DNA of 64,000 nt from Zoroaster sp. YZ-2022 (GCA_029582265.1 CM055816.1:88937204-89001203); one strand, 5' to 3'; shown: positions 34,852 through 46,365, counted from the stretch's first letter. Notes: generated by a model from the sequence alone, not told the origin. Numbers and translations are program-made.

Positions 34852-35926
34852 TTTGCGTTTGTTTTGGAGATGTCTCGTTTTCAAGGTTTCTTTGTTTCCT
34901 CTTAAGGCTATTGTCTATGTCGTTTGATTTTTCGCGTTCATGATTCAATGGAGCTGGCATTGGTTCTTTGTCCGCTGATTTGTCCGCTGATTTGTCTGCC
35001 CTTTTTTCTTTGTCATCTTGGTTGTTCTCTTTTTCGGTTGAAACTGTCGGTCCTTCTACCTTAGATTCTCTTGTATCCTTCGTCTTAGTGAGATCTGCTT
35101 CGATTGGTGTTTCTTTTTCTCTTATCTCTCTGATTTCAACTTCTTCGTCTTCACTTTCACTACTAGTGTCCTCCATATGTTCATCGTCAGGCGCTTCGGC
35201 ATCCGAGTCTTCTTTTCCTTCCTCTTCTTCGTCTGATGTATCCCAAATCCCTCTTTTTCTTTGTCGTGTCTGTTGTTTGCTTTGATCTACACCAGGTTCT
35301 GTTTCCATCATGTTTTGCCCATCGTGATGTTCTGCTCTGTGTCCTTGTTCCCCACAAATAAAGCACCTTCCTCTCTGTTTACACTGTCTTGCTACATGGC
35401 CGGGTTGGTGGCAAATGCGGCAAGTTTTTTCTTGTCCCTTGTGTCGAACTGGGAGTGTGTAACTTCCCACTCGGATGTAGCTTGGTATTGGTTTCTTTAT
35501 GTTTTTGATAAGCAAGCTTCGTACTCCGTTCTCAATTTGTTCATCAAAATAATGATGTTGCCTTCTGATATTAGAAACTGTTCCATAATTCATTAAGGCA
35601 TTGACCACTACGTTGTCCTCCATTTCATATGGAACTTTAACATATACTACTACGGAGTCTTGCACGTTCGCCCATTCACATTGCATAAGCATTCCTTGTA
35701 ATATTATGGCCTGTTGTGCGATTTGTTGGCAGTCCTTTTCATTGTCAAACGACACACTGTCCAGATGAGCGATGCATTTAATTGTTTCCACGGATTCTAG
35801 TTCTTTGTTAATGGCTTGGTAGACCTATTCTGGATCAGCATCCACGTTGCGGGCATTGAAGCGTATCGTGTTCGGGCGTTTAAGGCCTACTCGGTCCCTT
35901 GGTCTATGCTGGGCGTACGTAGCCAT
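34850..35926 (-). pseudogene. CCHC zinc-knuckle ORF1/gag-like retroelement protein
   Basis: The frame opens at ATG 35926 (MATYAQHRPRDRVGLKRPNT) and has one in-frame TAG at 35825-35827, then stays open to the SINE tail. Two zinc knuckles are visible: CRICHQPGHVARQC and CFICGEQGHRAEHH. The first is CCHC; the second ends in H rather than C. An acidic, low-complexity C-terminal region follows (GIWDTSDEEEEGKEDSDAEA). Such proteins are encoded as ORF1 of non-LTR elements and by related domesticated genes. No polymerase follows, because the SINE abuts the end. The poly-isoleucine in the longer reading comes from the SINE tail. Confidence 0.75.
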
Positions 35927-36149
35927 GGTCATACAAAATGGCGCCGGCGAGGGGCCACCGGGCCCTGAATTGGTAAGTTAGGCCTAAAAAGGCCTTAGAT
36001 GTTTCTTTTGCTCGTATCAAATAAAACACAATCTTGCACTATAACTTCGTTGAAGAAGACTGCTACGTTTGGTGTAAAAGGACTATATAGAAAAGTGAAA
36101 TTTTTGCTTCTTTTTGCAGTGCCAATTTACACACGTCTGTCCTCCTCGT

Positions 36150-36163
36150 ACGTATCATCATCA

Positions 36164-36193
<30 letters not shown>
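36150..36193. repeat. (TCA/TCG)n microsatellite
   Basis: A run of tcatcatcatcgtcgtcgtc passes directly into cgaaacgttgagttgtac, a fragment of the hammerhead-like repeat family. Confidence 0.85.
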
Positions 36194-36194
<1 letters not shown>

Positions 36195-36290
36195 AACGTT
36201 GAGTTGTACATGTAACTAACTGGTTCTTTTTAGAACTATTTACTACTCAAGAGGATTTCTACATGATGTCACCGTGCAAAGCTACACTTT
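36190..36290 (+). mobile_element. Partial hammerhead-like repeat
   Basis: Starting at cgaaacgttgagttgtacat it contains ctggttctttttagaactat and gatgtcaccgtgcaaagct. The upstream half is replaced by the (TCG)n microsatellite. Confidence 0.6.
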
Positions 36291-36473
36291 TTAATTTTAC
36301 TACAATGACAGCAACTGATACATAAATAATTCAAGGGATGTTTGTAAGTTTCATGTGAAACTGTGATTATGGGTTTTTTAGATTAGAAACAGTGTTTAGT
36401 GGCTAACCTCCTACTCTAGGTGCACTTTAGTGGGAAGTTCCTATAGTGGTCAAAATCAGTCAATTGACCGTTT

Positions 36474-38432
36474 TTATCAGTCTTGTCTGCATTTTCAAAA
36501 CTATTTGAAAAACTTATCTATAAAAGATTAATATCTTTTATTGATGAGCATAATATTATTTCTGAGTCACAATTTGGATTTAGACATAATCGCTCAACTG
36601 AACTGGCAATATCGTATGTTATTAGTAAATTATGTAATGCGATTGATCATAATAATTTCTCCATAGGCACCTTTTTGGACTTATCAAAAGCTTTTGATAC
36701 TGTAAATCATGACATTCTAATCAGTAAATTAGAACATTACGGTGTGCGAGGAACAGCCCTGGACCTATTGAAAAGTTATCTATGTAACAGAAAGCAGTAT
36801 GTATCATTTCACTCTGTAAATTCTACCAGACATGTCATTACTTGTGGGGTACCCCAGGGTTCAGTGCTGGGACCTCTACTATTCATTCTTTATATTAATG
36901 ATATATGTAATACCTCAGACACCATAACATTTTGTTTATTTGCTGATGATACAAGTTTATTGTATACTCACAACAATATGGATGAAGCTATTCATAACCT
37001 CAATATGGAACTAAGAAAGCTCAGTACATGGCTTTTAGCAAACAAATTATGTATTAACCATCCTATGCCCAGGCTGAAATTTGGCCCAGTCAGCATGGCA
37101 CTCACAGACAGTCACTTGAGTATTTTTGGGTGCATTGCCAATTAGTAGGTCAAACCACAGAGTCACACAGAGCTGTGTATGTACTGTACTCATATGAGTG
37201 GTTTTGGTTTGACCTCCTACCATAGCCACATGTCCTTGCATTTATTTGAGTGCACTGCACAAAGTCAATGGGTTGGGAGTTACATACAAATTTTGAGTGT
37301 ATTTGAGTGCACTGCACAAAGTCAATGGGTTAAGAGAGACATAAACATTTTGAGTGTCTTTGAGTGTTAAACCTATAGGAGGATTAATGTCCTCAAATCA
37401 AACTGTATGATTTTTTGTGCCAACCAATTCAAGTACACACAATCTGTTCCTTTGATTTTGAATAATGAAAGGCTAAGTCAGGTTAAAATAACTAAATTCC
37501 TGGGTGTAACCATTGATGAAAACCTTACTTGGAAAAATCATATTGACGAATTAGCAACAAAAATATCAAAGAATATTGGCATAATTAATCGTTTAAAATA
37601 TTACCTCCCAAATAGGATTTTATTAACATTGTATAATTCACTCGTTTTACCATATTTAAATTACTCAATCTTGACTTGGGGCAGTTTTACATCTAAATGT
37701 AACAAATTACTTATTTTACAAAAATGAGCAATTCATGTAATTTCGAATGCTAGCTACCGTGATCATTCTGTTCCATTATTTGCTAATTTAAATTTATTAC
37801 AATGTAGTGACTGGTACCACCTTAATCTGGGAAAATTCATGTATAAATGTATCCATAACTTACTCCCTCCTTGTTTGAATTCCTGTTTTACTTTAACATC
37901 GAACATTCATGCATATAATACTCGAAGTAGCGCTAGGGGAAATTTTTTCGCCCAATTCAACAGAACGTCAATGTCTAAAAATAGTGTTGTTAATCGAGGC
38001 ATTTCATACTGGAATAGTTTAGATGATTCTCTTAAATCATTACCCTCTCTATCTGTCTTTGTGAAAAATTAAGAGCTCAGTTCCTAGACTCGTATTAATA
38101 AATTAAGGTGTAATTTGTAAACTATTTATTTGGCCTTGTCTCACACTTGTCTTGTCTTGTCTGATTTATTTGTCCTCTGTCCATGTTACGGTACCTTGGT
38201 TGTTGTTTGTCTGTCCATAGGTTAGGGCACAAAAGCGTTTCGCTTAACCTTATTCCTAAGTGTTGTCATTAATTTGTTGCTTACTATTAAATCACTGCGT
38301 ACATAATATCTATCAATTAATTTATTAATGTATTACTTATGTAATTTTCTACATGATTGTGCATATTGTAATGAATGACAGCATTGAAATAAATGTTACA
38401 GAAATGAATGAAAAAATGAAAAAATGAAAAAA
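36474..38432 (+). pseudogene. 5'-truncated CR1/L2-type LINE polymerase, interrupted
   Basis: The element begins inside the reverse transcriptase (LSAFSKLFEK) and carries QFGFRHNRSTELA, FLDLSKAFDTVNHDIL, GVPQGSVLGPLLFILYIND and FADDTS, the catalytic motif. A TTAA element (37054-37387) splits it after LCIN. The frame then resumes with MIFCANQF and FLGVTIDENLTWKNHID. It has one in-frame TGA at 37725-37727 where the family has arginine. An apparent one-base loss in the A run near 38063-38067 brings an early stop; the alternative frame ends at 38096-38098. The 3' end is an aatgaaaa repeat. It is dead as it stands. Confidence 0.92.
37054..37387. mobile_element. TTAA element inserted in the LINE
   Basis: The insert is flanked by TTAA at 37054-37057 and 37384-37387, with ends ttaaccatcctat and ataggaggattaa. 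It contains two copies of gagtgcactgcacaaagtca. Removing it with one TTAA brings the flanking LINE codons together in frame, which fixes both boundaries. Confidence 0.92.
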
Positions 38433-39639
38433 TGACTGTTGAATCAACTGTGCACACATGGGCACTGGTGACTTGTTTTGACCATTTGGGTAACTGCCAC
38501 ACACTGTGCTACATGTATGACTGCTGGTGACTGATAAGATCATTATCAGCTTCAGGGGATCACTGACTTGTTTTGACTGAACAAACAATGATAGGGGTGC
38601 TGAAGGCTGCCAGTTTTTGACTGATAAATCAATGCAGGGCCACTTGCTATGAGTCAATGACTTGTTTTGACTGATAAATTAATTTATTTTGACCATAGTG
38701 CTTATATCAGTCCAAAACGCTGGCTCATTTTGACCACCATCCACATTACATGTACCAATTAAAAACAGTCAACTCATTTTGACCAAAGTGCCTTTACCAG
38801 TCAAAAATGGTCAACTCATTTTGACCACCTTCAACATTGCATGATAGTGCTTTTACCACTACCAGTCAAAAACAGTCGACTGTTTTTGACTGATTGATGT
38901 ACTTGCTACACATTAGGTTTGACAGTATTTGACCTTTAAGTGCAGTAGATATACACTGGCATGCACTTTGAAATTTTGACTGATTTTGACCCTTGTAGTA
39001 GTAGGAGGGATAAGCATCCAGTGAATATCAAAACGAAAGTTCCTGAAATCATTTGACATTTATGAAATGCGAGTGAATGAGAGAGGTGAACTATTAACAA
39101 AGACATAGGACTACAAGATAGCAAGCAAAGTTGACAGTATCTGCAATATGATTCTCAAGTTACTTCCACTAATACTCCCTACAGATGTTCTGAACATCAA
39201 ACCAATTTATACCACATGGTGTGAACTAAATCTAATTAGTCATACTATCATCTGGGAATGCTGACTTCCTGACCCCAATGAAGTAAAATATCTGGTCTCT
39301 ATAATTTCTCTGTAGCACTTTTTGAATGATTTAATTCAATCTATAATTTGAATAATTATTGTGATGATTCACACACATCTCCACTTTCTCGCATTTGAAA
39401 AGTGATTGAAATTTGAGGAAGCATACATTGTATAAATATCCATTTAAGCATACATAAAGAAGGTTGTGTTTCAGCTGCATTGAGTATTGAAACTCACAAA
39501 CAAACTGACCGTCACTAGCAGTTTGTGAAACTGATGTGATTGCAAGTCAATTGTTTGCTTTATAACAATAGGCAAAGCATGTGTAAGTAAACTATTCACA
39601 ATATGCTAGATGCAGCATGCTGTGTAGTGTCAATGCCTG

Positions 39640-39961
39640 TTAACCCTCCTATTCTAGCTGCACTTCAGTGGGAAGTTGCTACAAAGGTCAAAATCAGTCA
39701 ACTGCCCGTTTTGACTGTTGACCCAAATGTGCACACAGGGGCATTTTTGACTGTTTTTTACTGTCATTTTGATCACCCTGAACAATACCAGACAATGTTT
39801 TTACCAGTGAAAAAATGGTTGACTCATTTTGACCTGTAAATGTACTTACTACACGTAAGGTTTGACAGTGTTTGACTTTTAAGTGCACTAGATATACCTT
39901 GGCAAGTATATCAACATTTTGACTGTTTTTGACCCTTGTAGTAGTAGTAGGAGGGTTTTAA
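39640..39961. mobile_element. TTAA-type MITE, CCCTCCTAC family, intact ends
   Basis: Perfect TTAA lies at both ends (39640-39643 and 39958-39961), with termini ttaaccctcctattctagct and tagtaggagggttttaa. It serves as the reference for recognising the split copy at 36403-39013. Confidence 0.88.
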
Positions 39962-40195
39962 TGGCTAAGATTCCAGGGTGCTAATTTACTGAATGATGGT
40001 GCTGAACGTAGACAGTTAACCTGCAGGATAAGACATTACACAATGGCTGACAATTTTGTCTGCAGCCAACTAGTTTTACCTATATACTGGTGGCTCTATG
40101 GTACAGGCTAACAATCCAACACAGTAACAAAATCCTTCAAGCTAAGTAACACACAACTCCTTCAATCAGACTTCTGCTCAAGTCTTATTGTAACC

Positions 40196-40455
40196 ATACC
40201 AGTTCGCGTCGGGAATAAAACAGTTTTTCTGGGCCCCTGTGCAGGTTTCTTTTTCCCACACAAACACGTTAATGGAAGCTTCCACAGCGCATGGCCACGT
40301 CTACCGAGCATGTCACTGTACGCTCAGCTCGTTGCCACGTCAACCGAGCATGCATACAAATATTCCCGAGTTTCCTATGGCGTGTTTAGACGCTCTCCGA
40401 TCCGCTGTCCAAAAACAAATTGCATGTATAACAGCCTCCGACACGAACTGGTTAA
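40196..40455. mobile_element. TTAA element, CCAGTTCGCG family
   Basis: The left end is eroded (cataccagttcgcgtcggg) and the right end is cgaactggttaa. It is uninterrupted at the site where the 15269 copy carries the 90-bp MITE. Confidence 0.85.
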
Positions 40456-40614
40456 AAACACAATTAGGAATACACACAGATTGAAGAGAACAATGGAGTG
40501 TGTGGCTAGTGTCTGATCATCAGGGAATCTGGATTAGTTAGTACATCAAGTCACGATGGATGAACATTGTACTATATAGTATAACAGTCAACAGATACCA
40601 AGTAAAGTGACCAT

Positions 40615-40756
40615 CAATTGATTTAATTTTGCCCTACATAGCACTGTATGCTCAGTGCTTTCCGAGTGTCTGTGAAAAAACTACACAGGTGACTCGGGAA
40701 GCACTGAGCATACAGTGCTATACACACGTCGGTGTAGGGCAAAATTAAATCAATTG
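40615..40756. mobile_element. 142-bp hairpin MITE
   Basis: Almost the whole element is an inverted repeat: caattgatttaattttgccc-tac at the left pairs with gtagggcaaaattaaatcaa-ttg at the right, and the inner gcactgtatgctcagtgctt pairs with aagcactgagcatacagtgc. Confidence 0.85.
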
Positions 40757-40929
40757 TTTATCTCCCGACGCAAGAATTTCACCAACCTATATATAAAGTG
40801 ACCATCCTTATGGAGTATAGAACAATAGAATCACCAGACAGTATTCTATCCCAATAAACTGAAGCTGTTCATTAAGATACAGTACTTCACATTTACCAAG
40901 TGGTAAATGATATGATTAGAAGAACAAGA

Positions 40930-41243
40930 TAATAATAATAATAATAATGTGTGGACTTATATTGCGCACGTATCCACCAACTGAGTGGTGCTCAAGGCAC
41001 ATATTATTACCCCTGGTCATAAGGCTCATAAGGCTCATAAATCATTCCTGAAACCATCTCAGCTCCCTGGGGAATATACAGCTCAATTGCTGCCATTACA
41101 GCGCATATAGGGCTATTCAACCAACTCTGCCCTCACAGGTACCCATTTAACCCCTGGGTGGAGAGAAGCAATTATGGTTAAGTGTCTTGCTCAAGGACAC
41201 AAGTGTCACGGCCGGGATTCGAACCCACATTCTGCTGCTAACA
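40930..41243 (-). mobile_element. SINE, head truncated
   Basis: The tail and core are complete. The head is cut just beyond the B box and tgttagcagcagaatgtggg. Confidence 0.88.
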
Positions 41244-42604
41244 GATGTGAGCAATTATAGCAAGAGACATAGACCATCCCTGCAGTGTTGTAATCAGTTC
41301 AGTATTTGTCCTCTATATTTCCCTAGGTGTGTTCAGTTATCAACATACTAAACACAGCCAGAATAATGTTAGCCTGTTTGCAATAACTGTGGGGTCCATT
41401 GCTGTTCTGTGATGATTGACAAGCCAGTTTAGAGACAACACCCAAGAGACACTCCAGTCTAGATTTATCACCTACAACTCCATCTAATTGGTTATTTAAG
41501 AACTCACTCTCAAAGATGATGCAGATAGCCCTAACCCTATCAAGATTCTACCTAATATCAATTTCTCAACAGCAAAGGTGGAAATATGAATTTTATTGCA
41601 GATCCAAGTGGAAACAGCAAATGAGCTCTGACTGATGGATATGTGTTTGACCTTTATTGGAATTCCAGAGTTTGGGAACTTGCAACTTGCTTTCACACTC
41701 CACTACTAGTATATTTTTCTCTTATCACTAACTACATACATGTACATGAAAACTGGTTATGTGATTTGATTTAATTCGAGAGAGGCAATCATTAGATGTC
41801 TTCAATCTTTATAAATTGAAGGTTGATTATGTTAACAACCACTTTAAGTAAATACTTTCCTACCATGTCCTACTTACACATAGTTATTCCTTTGAGTTGT
41901 CAACATGGATATATGTAATGTCATTACCCAGCTGCCAAAGTCATCAATAATGTAATAAGTAACAAGGTCCACCTAGTTTTCTGCTCAATTTCCATATCAG
42001 ATATTTGTATTTCAAGCAGATTAAGCAGTACTCATCCATATAATGTTGAGATTTAGCATGACTAAAGGAATATTAGTATGCCAATAACATTAACTATTCT
42101 AACATAATCATGTTGGCTTAACCCTTCCCGGACGGCTTAACTAGTTATGCATGGACTAGTGCTTTAAAGCAGGTAGCAGTCCCTATTGTACTGGCTGAAT
42201 CCCACTAGAGAAATGAATCATAACCATTTGATGAAATGACATCATAATGGAAGTAATTATCACTTAAGTAGCCTCCCATGTGAACCATATTAGTATTTTA
42301 CTTCCTGAGTAATCTTATCTATGCTGCAATCAACCTTTAAGGTACCGTACTACAAACACAGTCTTCCTCAAAACAAGTGTTTGGCCACTTGGGTTAGGGT
42401 TGAGTTCACATGGAAGAAGATGCAATCCAATCACAACTGGGGATGTACTATCTTCATGTTGGCTCTTCCTTGAGTTGGCCGAGGCATTGTTGCTAGTATC
42501 ACTCTAGTTGACTTTCCAACAATGAATGTGTGATGTTTGGTCATTGATTTGCACAACTGTTTTGTCATTACTTCAGTATTATAGTTTATTCTTAAGTTTC
42601 TTTG

Positions 42605-42772
42605 AGGGGAGGAGGGGAGGTAGGCAAGACAGGGTTGCTTGGAGGGGAAGTAGGCAAGACAGGGTTGCTTGGAGGGGAGGTAGGCAAGACAGGGTTGCTT
42701 GGAGGGGAGGTAGGCAAGACAGGGTTGCTTGGAGGGGGAGTAGGCAAGACAGGGTTGCTTGGAGGAGAGATT
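42605..42772. repeat. 30-bp G-rich tandem repeat, about 5.5 copies
   Basis: The unit is ggaggggaggtaggcaagac followed by agggttgctt. The copies are nearly identical, and the 30-bp period leaves several overlapping ORFs open on both strands; these are artefacts of the repeat. Confidence 0.92.
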
Positions 42773-43148
42773 TGTGGTGAGATTGTATCCATTGTGTTAT
42801 GCCACAAAGTACAAAAAAGGAATTTAAAGGCAGTGTATACATTTAGTATTCTTAAAAAGCATAAATGATAAGTTTTACATAAACTTACTTCGTAAAAGTT
42901 GATGAATTGTCAAATATTATTCCATAAGTTATCCTACTGAATAAGGTTACATCTAGTGGCCCTTAGGTCATGTGATCAGAGGTCAAAGGTTGTGGAAGCA
43001 ATTGACATTATTGCAGTAGTACATGTACCTCAGACAAAAAGATTTCAGTGATAGATTGGCTCCATCATCAACTTTACACCAAATTGTGTAAAACTGTGCT
43101 CATTTATTGACTTCATATTACCAAATTGCCCTACATGTACATTGTACA

Positions 43149-43518
43149 TTATTATTATTATTATTATTAATCATTTCTGGTAATGAAACCAAGGGATGCC
43201 TCAGAAAAGCGCACTTAAGCACTGTAAGCTCGAAAGCCTGAGGAAACCTGTAAACAAGGGCGCTTGCAATGTGAACCAGAAACACCGGGGTAAACCCCTT
43301 ACACTTCCACGATAAGTGTTCTGGGTTCTTTTACGTGCATTACTTAATCTAGTACACGGGACCTACGGCTTAACGTCCCATCCGAAGGACGAAGCAATTA
43401 TGGTTAAGTATCTTCCTCAAGGACACAAGTGTCACGACCGGGGCTCGAACCCACACCCTGCTGCTGGCAACACCAGAACTTGAGTTCGGTGCGCTAGACC
43501 GCTCGGCCACGACACTCC
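43149..43518 (-). mobile_element. SINE of a second subfamily
   Basis: The tRNA head (gtgtcgtggccgagcggtct) and caagg/cacttaaccataattgc segment are shared. The body is different (gggacgttaagccgtaggtc, ggggtttaccccggtgtttc) and ends in (AAT)n. Confidence 0.82.
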
Positions 43519-43539
43519 ACATACATGTAAGACCTACAT

Positions 43540-43916
43540 TTAACCCTAACCTTCCCAAATCCTCCAAAATCCTCTTTGCTAAAGTGAAGGATTTTGAAAG
43601 ATTGAGGTTACATGCTACATGCTCTTTGCTAAAGTGAAGGAGTTTGGAGGATTGAGGTTATTAGGCATACTTGCCTTTCCATGGTACATGTACATCCATG
43701 TTTGTTGTAGTGATTGCAAGGTCAGTGCTTGGGTCAGTGGACACTGTTTATTGCTCCATGCATGCATGCAGGGAGGGTCCCTGGCCATGTACATGTACAT
43801 GTATCACAGATTAGAAACACATGTGTGCATACATGTCATGTGCTTGCTTTACTACTGAAGGATTTTGGAGGACTCAGGTTATGTGTAAGCAAATGGGCCT
43901 AGGGAGTTAGGGTTAA
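43540..43916. mobile_element. Longer TTAA element, CCCTAAC family
   Basis: It is bounded by ttaaccctaaccttcccaa and cctagggagttagggttaa. It has internal direct repeats of ctttgctaaagtgaagga and ggaggattgaggtta. Confidence 0.85.
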
Positions 43917-44319
43917 CTGCCTCCTGTCAAGCTTGTATTTGTAGCTTATACAGCTTCATATCTTATTAGTGATGGCAGTTACTGGTTATTTCACTAACCA
44001 ATGCCACAATGTGTATCAAGTTTCAATCAAAAAGCATCAATAAACTTCCCGCAATGATTGTTTAATGACCAATGCGGCAAAAAAGAAAGTCTGGAACAAC
44101 AAAATTCTTCCAAAATTATTGGTCGTATTTTTCAAATATTAGTTTTGGTTAGCCGGTTAGCAAACAATTAGTGCAGTTTCGGGTCGGAATCGGTTAACCA
44201 ACCAAACACTATATTGTATTACATCAGTTGCAATCCAAGCCTGTTGTATACATATATACATGAAGGTGATATGATGACCTCATATGTAAACAAATGCTCA
44301 CATTAGGTAAAACTTGTAG

Positions 44320-44510
44320 CTTTGCATGGTGAAGAGGATAAGTACTTTGTATGTAAGACTAATTGTGGTGACACCATGTGAAATTCTCTATTGAGTAGTA
44401 AATAGTTCTGAATTAGTTCGCAGTTGTAACCTTCAGTTCTTTTCAAAACTAATTACTACTCAATAGAGAATTTCACATGGTGTCACCGCAATTAGTCTTA
44501 CATGTACTTG
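44320..44510. mobile_element. Inverted pair of the GTGACACCATGT repeat
   Basis: Arms of taagactaattgtggtgaca, ccatgtgaaattct and its complement (ending attagtctta) surround tagttctgaattagttcgca. The core region is deleted. Confidence 0.75.
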
Positions 44511-44669
44511 AATGCTCACATTGGCTAACAACAATATGGTGCACTGAAATATCACTGTTGATTCCAAGAGGCAAAAGACAAGTTTTCACATGGAACAAGC
44601 GCATAACTCTTTTTTGTTATCATACATGTACATTAAATTTACTTTACAACTGTATATGTGCGTCCCTCT

Positions 44670-45056
44670 CCCGCCCTGATCTGCCCCAGCACAACTCAGC
44701 TGTGTGTGCGCGCCCTTCTCGCGCCCTTCTCCTGCCCCTCTCCCGCCCCTCTCCCGCCCCTCTCCCTTAGAGGAGGGGCAGTGATGCCCCCTTGTTATGA
44801 ACCCCTGTTAATCCACCATGATCTGCCCCAGCACAACTTAGCTGTGTGTGTGCGCCCCTCTCCCACCCCTCTCCCTTAGAGGAGGGGCAGTGATGCCCCC
44901 TTGTTATGAACCCCTGTTAATCCACCCTGATCTGCCCCAGCACAACTTAGCTGTGTGTGTGCGCCCCTCTCCCGCCCCTCTCCCTTAGAGGAGGGGCAGT
45001 GAGTCCCCCTTGTTATGAACCCCTGTTAATCCACCCTGATCTGCCCCAGCACAACT
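44670..45056. repeat. 109-bp GC-rich tandem repeat beside the Ig1b donor
   Basis: The motif gatctgccccagcacaact recurs at 44679, 44820, 44929 and 45038, a spacing of about 142, 109 and 109. Each unit carries tctcccttagaggaggggca, a partial inverted repeat, and is far richer in C/G than the surrounding sequence. The array stops about 30 nt from the Ig1b donor. Confidence 0.92.
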
Positions 45057-45087
45057 CATTTGTTTGTAAGTTGTATATCATACTTAC

Positions 45088-45265
45088 ATGCAACTTCTAA
45101 TGTAGCATTACGGCTGCGTGTTTCTCCAGCTCTATTGACAGCAATACATTGGTAGGTTCCCACATCTAGTCTACTGACACTAAGGAAAAATATCTCTCCT
45201 GTATCAAGTAATGTGATATGACTGCTGCCTGTTGACATGTCCATTGGGTACCCATCTTTTAGCCA
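45088..45265 (-). CDS. robo: Robo exon: second half of Ig domain 1
   Basis: The exon starts exactly with the Ig1 tryptophan codon (WLKDGYPMDM) after a TTACAG acceptor and ends phase 1 at a GTAAGT donor. It holds GEIFFLSVSRLDVGTYQC, with the second Ig cysteine in the usual D-x-G-x-Y-x-C motif, and ends NRAGETRSRNATLEVA. The NAT sequon sits where vertebrate Robo has NAS in the same SLEVA/TLEVA strand. It is 178 nt long. A GC-rich 109-bp tandem array ends about 30 nt beyond its donor, and a diverged monomer of the 81-bp minisatellite lies about 65 nt before its acceptor. Confidence 0.95.
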
Positions 45266-45330
45266 CTGTAATATCAAATCATACACAATTCAATTAATTC
45301 AAATATTCAAATTCTCAAAATATTCAAATA

Positions 45331-45411
45331 AAGGGAAGTTACAAGATTGGTAATGTTGACAAAACTGTTTCTACAAGTAGGCTATGCTAACTCTCTTTGA
45401 ATCAAGATACC
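45331..45411. repeat. Lone diverged monomer of the 81-bp minisatellite
   Basis: The segment from aagggaagttacaagattgg through ctctctttgaatcaagata matches one unit of the 30910-31858 array in reverse orientation, with scattered substitutions. It lies in a different Robo intron, about 65 nt before the Ig1b acceptor. Confidence 0.75.
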
Positions 45412-45956
45412 CATAATCGCCCATGTTTTTGGCTTTTCAAATGACAATTTATGAGAAACATTGTTTATAGGAACTTTGCAATTTTAACTTGAAGAAAGAA
45501 AAAAAAATGCCTTAAAATTACATATTTCTAAAGAAGCAAGGTTTTACAGCAATGTGATGCGATCTGGAAAAACCCATCGGATGTCGGCGAACTTGTTTTG
45601 AAGATAATGGCAAAATAGTCCCCCAATTTTTTGTTTGACAATTTGAGTTTTTGTTACCATTTTAATTGTTAATATCTAAATGATCATTCTTGAAATATTA
45701 AATAAAAATTCCATCGTTTTATGTATAGTTTTATGATGACAGATATTTAAAAAGTCGTCTTTTGTTTTTCGTTTCCGTCATTGTTTTTTAAGGACAGCGG
45801 CGGCTATAACTTCCCGAGAGCATAACTCAAGTTATAGACAACCTAGAATCATGAATAAAACAGTTTTGAAAACAACACAGTGTCCTCGTTAATTTGATGT
45901 ATATAACACACAAATGACAAATTTCACCATGTGAAGGGTTTTCCTAGATCACATCA

Positions 45957-46365
45957 CATATGTGACCTGTTACAACAAAATGAGCGTAAAGTCGCACTAT
46001 ACCATTTCACAGTACAGCAAGAAAAGTGAAAAATCGGAGGGGAGGTCTAATTTTGTTTTGTTATTATATTTGCAATTTGTAAATCTCCTTATATCGAATT
46101 CCAAATTTTCATTTCGATGAGACAATTAAAAACCTCAATTTCAGGCCAATTTTTGTTGGTAGCATTTACCGTGTTCTGACAAACAACTTGAAACAAAGAC
46201 GGAAACAAAGCCACAAATCCCCCTCTGGTGGTCCGGGGGATTGCTGTAACCCCAAGTGTTATAGATCATTGGAAAGCTCTTGTTCTACTGAATCCAGAAA
46301 TATCAATAACTCAATTGTTTAAATTTCCGATTTTAAGCTCATTTTGTGGTGACAGGTCACATATG
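45957..46365. mobile_element. 410-bp element with catatgtgacctgt termini
   Basis: The termini catatgtgacctgttacaac and gtggtgacaggtcacatatg are inverted repeats that include aaaatgagcgtaaagtcg. An inverted copy is at 49457-49866. No coding sequence was recognised. Confidence 0.85.

Larger units (their letters stand above)
36403..39013. mobile_element. TTAA-type MITE (CCCTCCTAC family) split by a LINE
   Basis: The left end (ctaacctcctactctaggtg) and right end (gtagtaggagggataa) are the termini of the MITE seen intact at 39640-39961. The MITE sequence breaks at ccgttttt near 36473 and resumes as actgttgaatcaactgtgca near 38433, with the LINE between. The right part also carries an expanded run of tgacttgttttgactg-like repeats, making it longer than other copies. 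Confidence 0.82.
29430..45087 (-). other. Robo intron (Ig1b to Ig2a)
   Basis: This 15.7-kb intron holds the 81-bp array (30910-31858), a CCHC pseudogene (34850-35926), the nested MITE-LINE-MITE block (36403-39013), further TTAA elements, a 30-bp array (42605-42770), several SINEs and the 109-bp GC-rich array. Bases 29450-30580, 32130-33310, 39020-39630 and 41250-42600 show no recognised element. Confidence 0.7.

Noticed and set aside
34634..35791. Poly-isoleucine C-terminus of the CCHC protein
   Set aside because: The isoleucines are the reverse reading of the (TTA)n tail of the adjacent SINE, so the ORF beyond about 34850 is accidental.
42526..42868. Proline/serine-rich or glycine-rich ORFs over the 30-bp repeat
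   Set aside because: Four overlapping frames on both strands are open at once, as expected from a 30-bp tandem repeat.
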